8,400 nt of DNA from an uncultured Clostridia bacterium (GTDB lineage: Bacteria; Bacillota; Clostridia; Christensenellales; UBA1242). Location: the NCBI GenBank assembly GCA_947623775.1, contig CANQHL010000055.1:1-8400 (forward strand), given 5' to 3'. The position numbers and the translations under genes are program-made. Below are positions 5,695 through 8,400 of the stretch, piece after piece. The notes beneath the pieces were generated by a model. It saw only the letters and a program-made list of their open reading frames with translations. It was not told the DNA's origin and did not search any database. The stretch's first letter is position 1, and each line of letters begins with the position of its first letter.

Positions 5695-6264
5695 ATGAAA
5701 GTTATTGAAGATAAGCGAAAATATGTTTTTGAAAAATTAATGAATCCAGACCAGCAAATACATTTGTACAAAAAGTTTGCACGCGTGCAGGCAAGACCGG
5801 GGATTGTTGGTGAAAAAATAGCCACAATTTTGCGTGACGGGCATGCTGAAGTTGACCCTCTTCATCCTGAGGTTGTAGGAGAGGGAGAGTGGGTTATCAC
5901 AAATCCGGGTGGAGAACAATACAAAGTTTCTGCAGAAAAATTCAAGGCAAGATATGATGTGGAAAATGGGCCCGGTGCCGATGGAAAATATGCTCCAAAG
6001 GGTAAACCTATTGTGGCAATGCAGATTCACGAGGATATTGCAATAATGGTTCCATGGGGAGAAAACCGATCACTGATACCTCAAAAGTTGCGTGCCGGTT
6101 CATTCCTTAATATAACCGATATAGATAGTATATATGGTATTGGCGAACAAGAATTTTATGATACTTATGCAAAGTGTGATGAAAATGGCATCTTTGAGGA
6201 TAAGGAACTCAGAATTGCATTTGGACAAGAGGCTGCAAACGAGGATACAAATGCAAATGAATAA
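5695..6264 (+). CDS. PGDYG-like duplicated-module protein, third gene of operon
   Basis: A 189-residue soluble protein. Residues 64-88 (GEWVITNPGGEQYKVSAEKFKARYD) strongly recall the small PGDYG-type modules common in phage and accessory-region proteins, which have the form GDW(I/V)xTxxxGEQYxxxxxxFxxxYE. A second, more diverged copy follows at about 104-158 (PIVAMQ, PWGE at 120-123, GSFLNI, SIYGIGEQEFYDTY), so the protein looks internally duplicated. The second copy also matches the C-terminus of the preceding gene product. The N-terminal KKFARVQARPGIVGEKIATIL is a further conserved-looking stretch. The tail is acidic and probably disordered. It lies 14 bp after the previous stop, with AAAGGA about nine bases before the ATG. 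The biochemical role of such modules is not known to me. Confidence 0.82.
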   Translation: MKVIEDKRKYVFEKLMNPDQQIHLYKKFARVQARPGIVGEKIATILRDGHAEVDPLHPEVVGEGEWVITNPGGEQYKVSAEKFKARYDVENGPGADGKYAPKGKPIVAMQIHEDIAIMVPWGENRSLIPQKLRAGSFLNITDIDSIYGIGEQEFYDTYAKCDENGIFEDKELRIAFGQEAANEDTNANE

Positions 6265-6280
6265 AATAATGTCAATAAAA

Positions 6281-6310
6281 AACACATTTAGAAATATTTT
6301 CTAATGTGTT
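6281..6310 (+). other. Imperfect hairpin after the operon
   Basis: AACACATT pairs with AATGTGTT and AGAAA with TTTCT, with one bulged T and a TAT loop: 13 base pairs, starting 16 bases after the operon's last stop. Only three or four T follow, so it is at best a weak terminator. It may stabilise the 3' end or block exonucleases. Confidence 0.5.
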
Positions 6311-6373
6311 TCAGTGTTGCAAAATTATTTAAACCAATAATGATTTTTAATAAAATTTTTAGATAATTGAAAT

Positions 6374-6411
6374 AAAAAACAATGTTTTTGCGTGAAAAAC
6401 ATTGTTTTTTT
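6374..6411. terminator. Bidirectional intrinsic terminator between convergent genes
   Basis: Positions 6374-6389 and 6395-6410 are perfect reverse complements (16 bp) around the loop GCGTG. The stem begins with six A and ends with six T plus one more at 6411, so it gives a U-tract in both directions. It sits two bases outside the stop of the ABC-F gene and about 110 bases after the plus-strand operon, serving both. Confidence 0.92.
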
Positions 6412-6412
6412 G

Positions 6413-7993
6413 TTATTTTGGGTATTTTTCGATATATTCTTGATAGGTTCCTGTAAAATCAATGATTTTATCTTCATCAATTATATCAATGATTCTATTT
6501 GCGACTGTTTCGATAATTTCCTGGTCGTGAGTTGCAAACAATAAGTTTCCTTTAAAATTAACCATACCTTTATTGAGAGCGGTTATTGATTCAAGGTCTA
6601 GGTGGTTTGTTGGTTCATCAAGCACAATAACATTTCCTTGTTCAAGCATGATTTTTGCAAGCATACATCTCACTCTTTCACCACCAGACAAAACGTTTGC
6701 CGGCTTCAAGTTCTCTTCACCTGTAAACAACATTCGTCCAAGCCAACTTCTTATAAAAGTTTCATTCTGATCCTTTGAAAATTGTCTTAACCAGTCTACA
6801 ATTGAATTGGTGTTTCCCTCAAAATATTCATTATTGTTTTGTGGCAAATTGGTCAATTTTATTGTTTTTCCTATAAACACTTGTCCGTGGTCTGGCTTTT
6901 CAATGCCGAGGATAATATTGAATAATGTGGTTAAAATTTGGCTATTTTTTGCAAAAAATGCCACTTTTTGCCCTTTTTCAATGTTAAAACTCAAATTTTT
7001 AAACATTCCTGCCTTTGTCAAGTGGTCAACTTTTAATATTTCTTTTCCTATTTCTTGTGTGTATTCAAAGTTGATGTAAGGATATTTTCTTGATGATGGT
7101 TTAATGTCCTCAATGGTCAATTTTTCAAGTTCGCGTTTTCGACTTGTTGCTTGTTTGGATTTTGATGCGTTTGCAGAGAAACGGGCAATAAATTCCTTTA
7201 ATTCTTTTGCACGCTGTTCGGCTTTTTTGTTTTGGTCTTTCATCTGCTTTAAAATAAGCTGACTTGATTCATACCAAAAATCATAATTCCCGATAAACAT
7301 ATTGATTTTTCCATAATCGACATCGCAAATGTGTGTGCAAACTTTGTTAAGAAAGTGTCGGTTGTGAGAAACTATGATAACAATGTTCTCAAAGTCAAGC
7401 AAAAAATCTTCAAGCCATCTTGCGGTTTTGAAGTCAAGGTTGTTTGTTGGTTCATCAAGAATAAGTATATCAGGATTTCCAAATAATGCCTGTGCTAGCA
7501 GCACTTTAACCTTTATTTTGGCATCAAGATCTTTCATAAGGGTGTAAAATAGCGTTTCGTCAATTCCCAAACTTTGCAAAAGTGATTTTGCTTCTCCATC
7601 AGCCTCCCAGCCGCCAAGTTCGGCAAATTCAGTTTCAAGTTCGCCCGCTCTTATACCATCTTCTTCAGAGAAATCCGGTTTCATGTAAAGTGCATCTTTT
7701 TCTTTTTGCACCTCCATTAATCGCTTGTGTCCTAAAAGCACGGTGTCTAAGACGGTTTCATTGTCGTACGCATTTTGATTTTGTGCCAACACACTCATTC
7801 GTTCGCCAGGGGTTATGATAATTTCACCTGTGTTGGGTTCGATTTCTCCCGTTAATATTTTTAAAAATGTAGATTTTCCGGCACCATTTGCACCAATTAT
7901 TCCATAACAATTGCCTTTTGTGAATTTTAAGTTAACTTCTTTGTATAGTACTCTTCCTCCGAAAGCAAGAGAAACATCATTTACTTGCAGCAT
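6413..7993 (-). CDS. ABC-F family ATPase, YkpA/YbiT type, with one degenerate ATP site
   Basis: A 526-residue protein with two ABC domains and no membrane segments. ABC-F proteins act on the ribosome rather than in transport. NBD1 (1-250): intact Walker A GANGAGKST (34-42), Walker B LILDEPTNNLD (177-187), H-loop His210. NBD2 (315-526): signature LSGGE (435-439), Walker B VLDEPTNHLD (457-466), His489. The linker holds the typical YkpA-like segment EFIARFSANASKSKQATSRKRELEKL (267-292). Two motifs are lost: the NBD1 signature reads LDAKIK (156-161) instead of L(S/T)GGEK, and the NBD2 Walker A reads AKNSQILTT (348-356) without the lysine. Both belong to the same composite site, so one site stays complete. 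AAAGGAG lies five bases before the ATG. Closest by memory to B. subtilis YkpA; exact function unknown. Confidence 0.93.
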   Translation of the reverse strand: MLQVNDVSLAFGGRVLYKEVNLKFTKGNCYGIIGANGAGKSTFLKILTGEIEPNTGEIIITPGERMSVLAQNQNAYDNETVLDTVLLGHKRLMEVQKEKDALYMKPDFSEEDGIRAGELETEFAELGGWEADGEAKSLLQSLGIDETLFYTLMKDLDAKIKVKVLLAQALFGNPDILILDEPTNNLDFKTARWLEDFLLDFENIVIIVSHNRHFLNKVCTHICDVDYGKINMFIGNYDFWYESSQLILKQMKDQNKKAEQRAKELKEFIARFSANASKSKQATSRKRELEKLTIEDIKPSSRKYPYINFEYTQEIGKEILKVDHLTKAGMFKNLSFNIEKGQKVAFFAKNSQILTTLFNIILGIEKPDHGQVFIGKTIKLTNLPQNNNEYFEGNTNSIVDWLRQFSKDQNETFIRSWLGRMLFTGEENLKPANVLSGGERVRCMLAKIMLEQGNVIVLDEPTNHLDLESITALNKGMVNFKGNLLFATHDQEIIETVANRIIDIIDEDKIIDFTGTYQEYIEKYPK

Positions 7994-8010
7994 TTCAACT
8001 CCTTTTTTTA

Positions 8011-8039
8011 AGTATAAAAAAAATAAGACGGATTGTCAA
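8011..8039 (-). promoter_or_regulatory. Promoter of the ABC-F gene
   Basis: On the minus strand TTGACA (8039-8034) and TATACT (8016-8011) are separated by 17 bases. The predicted start near 8004 falls at the beginning of the AAAGGAG ribosome binding site (8005-7999), giving a leader of only about 11 bases. Confidence 0.82.
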
Positions 8040-8129
8040 TCAAATACCTTAAATATTTTTGCGCTTTATTATTATAATAATTATATCTGAAAAGTTTTTT
8101 ATAAACTTGCAAAAATAAGCCAATTTTAT

Positions 8130-8158
8130 TTGCTTTTTTATTTTATAAATTTTATAAT
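8130..8158 (+). promoter_or_regulatory. Probable promoter of the polylysine membrane protein
   Basis: TTGCTT (8130-8135) and a perfect TATAAT (8153-8158) are separated by 17 bases, with a predicted start near 8165. It diverges from the ABC-F promoter. The region is very AT-rich, so the weak -35 box makes this less certain than the other promoters in the window. Confidence 0.6.
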
Positions 8159-8203
8159 TAAAATAAAGCAAGTAGTTTGAGACCAAAAAAAGGAGTGTCG
8201 AAC

Positions 8204-8400
8204 ATGAAAAAAGATACCAAGAAAAAGAAGAAGAAAAAGAAACTAGCCACAAAATGGAAAACATGGATGACCATTGTTTCTGTTATCGGTTTGGTTGCAT
8301 TAATCTCAGGAGGCGTAGTGCTTGGGGTTTTTCTTTCCGGTGGCTTTGATGAACAGATTATATATCAAACAGGGTTCAACTATGTGGTTGAAGATGGACT
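8204..8400 (+). CDS. Membrane-anchored protein with polylysine N-terminus (partial)
   Basis: An open frame from the ATG at 8204 to the window edge, 65 full codons. It starts MKKDT followed by eight lysines, then LATKWKTW and a hydrophobic segment MTIVSVIGLVALISGGVVLGVFL (about 22-44), continuing with SGGFDEQIIYQTGFNYVVEDG. The charged N-terminus and single membrane span suggest an N-in anchor with the rest of the protein outside the cell, or an uncleaved signal. There is no lipobox cysteine in the visible part. AAAGGAG lies eight bases before the ATG. Lys-rich starts of this kind are common in surface proteins of low-GC Gram-positives. The function cannot be told from this fragment. Confidence 0.8.
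   Translation, partial: MKKDTKKKKKKKKLATKWKTWMTIVSVIGLVALISGGVVLGVFLSGGFDEQIIYQTGFNYVVEDG

Noticed and set aside
8049..8264. Minus-strand frame over the intergenic region and the last gene
   Set aside because: Its hydrophobic and Lys/Ile-rich composition comes from AT-rich spacer DNA and the antisense of the polylysine codons; it has no support as a gene.
1..8400. TGA as tryptophan (Mycoplasma-like code)
   Set aside because: The HAD/nucleoside hydrolase gene ends in TGA with the next gene starting in the overlap, and tryptophans in the conserved proteins are TGG.

Overview
The window is AT-rich, with strong AAGGAG-type ribosome binding sites, consensus TTGACA/TATAAT promoters spaced 17 bp, standard stop codons (TGA is used as a stop) and a T-box leader. 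This points to a low-GC Gram-positive bacterium (Bacillota/Clostridia-like or a related, probably uncultured, lineage). The lineage is inferred from style, not from a marker gene.

Layout. (1) Positions 1-1064, minus strand: N-terminal two thirds of a Thermus-type glycyl-tRNA synthetase. Its mRNA starts at about 1318 and carries a short T-box riboswitch (1171-1318) with clear antiterminator/terminator alternatives. (2) Positions 1445-3494, minus strand: a tandem array of four diverged paralogous genes, each encoding a protein of about 155-165 residues with two membrane segments around an acidic loop of about 80 residues. I recognise no named family. (3) Positions 3633-6264, plus strand, divergent from the array: a three-gene operon. 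It begins with a HAD nucleotidase fused to a nucleoside-hydrolase-like domain, followed by two proteins of unknown function that share a PWGE-containing module resembling the PGDYG-type modules of phage-associated proteins. (4) Positions 6374-6411: a perfect 16-bp bidirectional terminator. (5) Positions 6413-7993, minus strand: an ABC-F ATPase of the YkpA/YbiT type in which one of the two composite ATP sites has lost its key motifs. (6) From 8204, plus strand: the start of a membrane-anchored protein with a polylysine N-terminus, running off the window.

How the parts may relate. glyQS and the ABC-F gene are ordinary translation-related genes. The accessory part is 1445-6264: a membrane-protein array and a nucleotide-degradation-like operon transcribed divergently from promoters whose -35 boxes lie about 31 bp apart. 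The HAD and nucleoside hydrolase domains would catalyse consecutive steps (nucleotide to nucleoside to base plus sugar). Whether the small membrane proteins work with that operon is a hypothesis based only on arrangement. This is the best candidate here for something undescribed.
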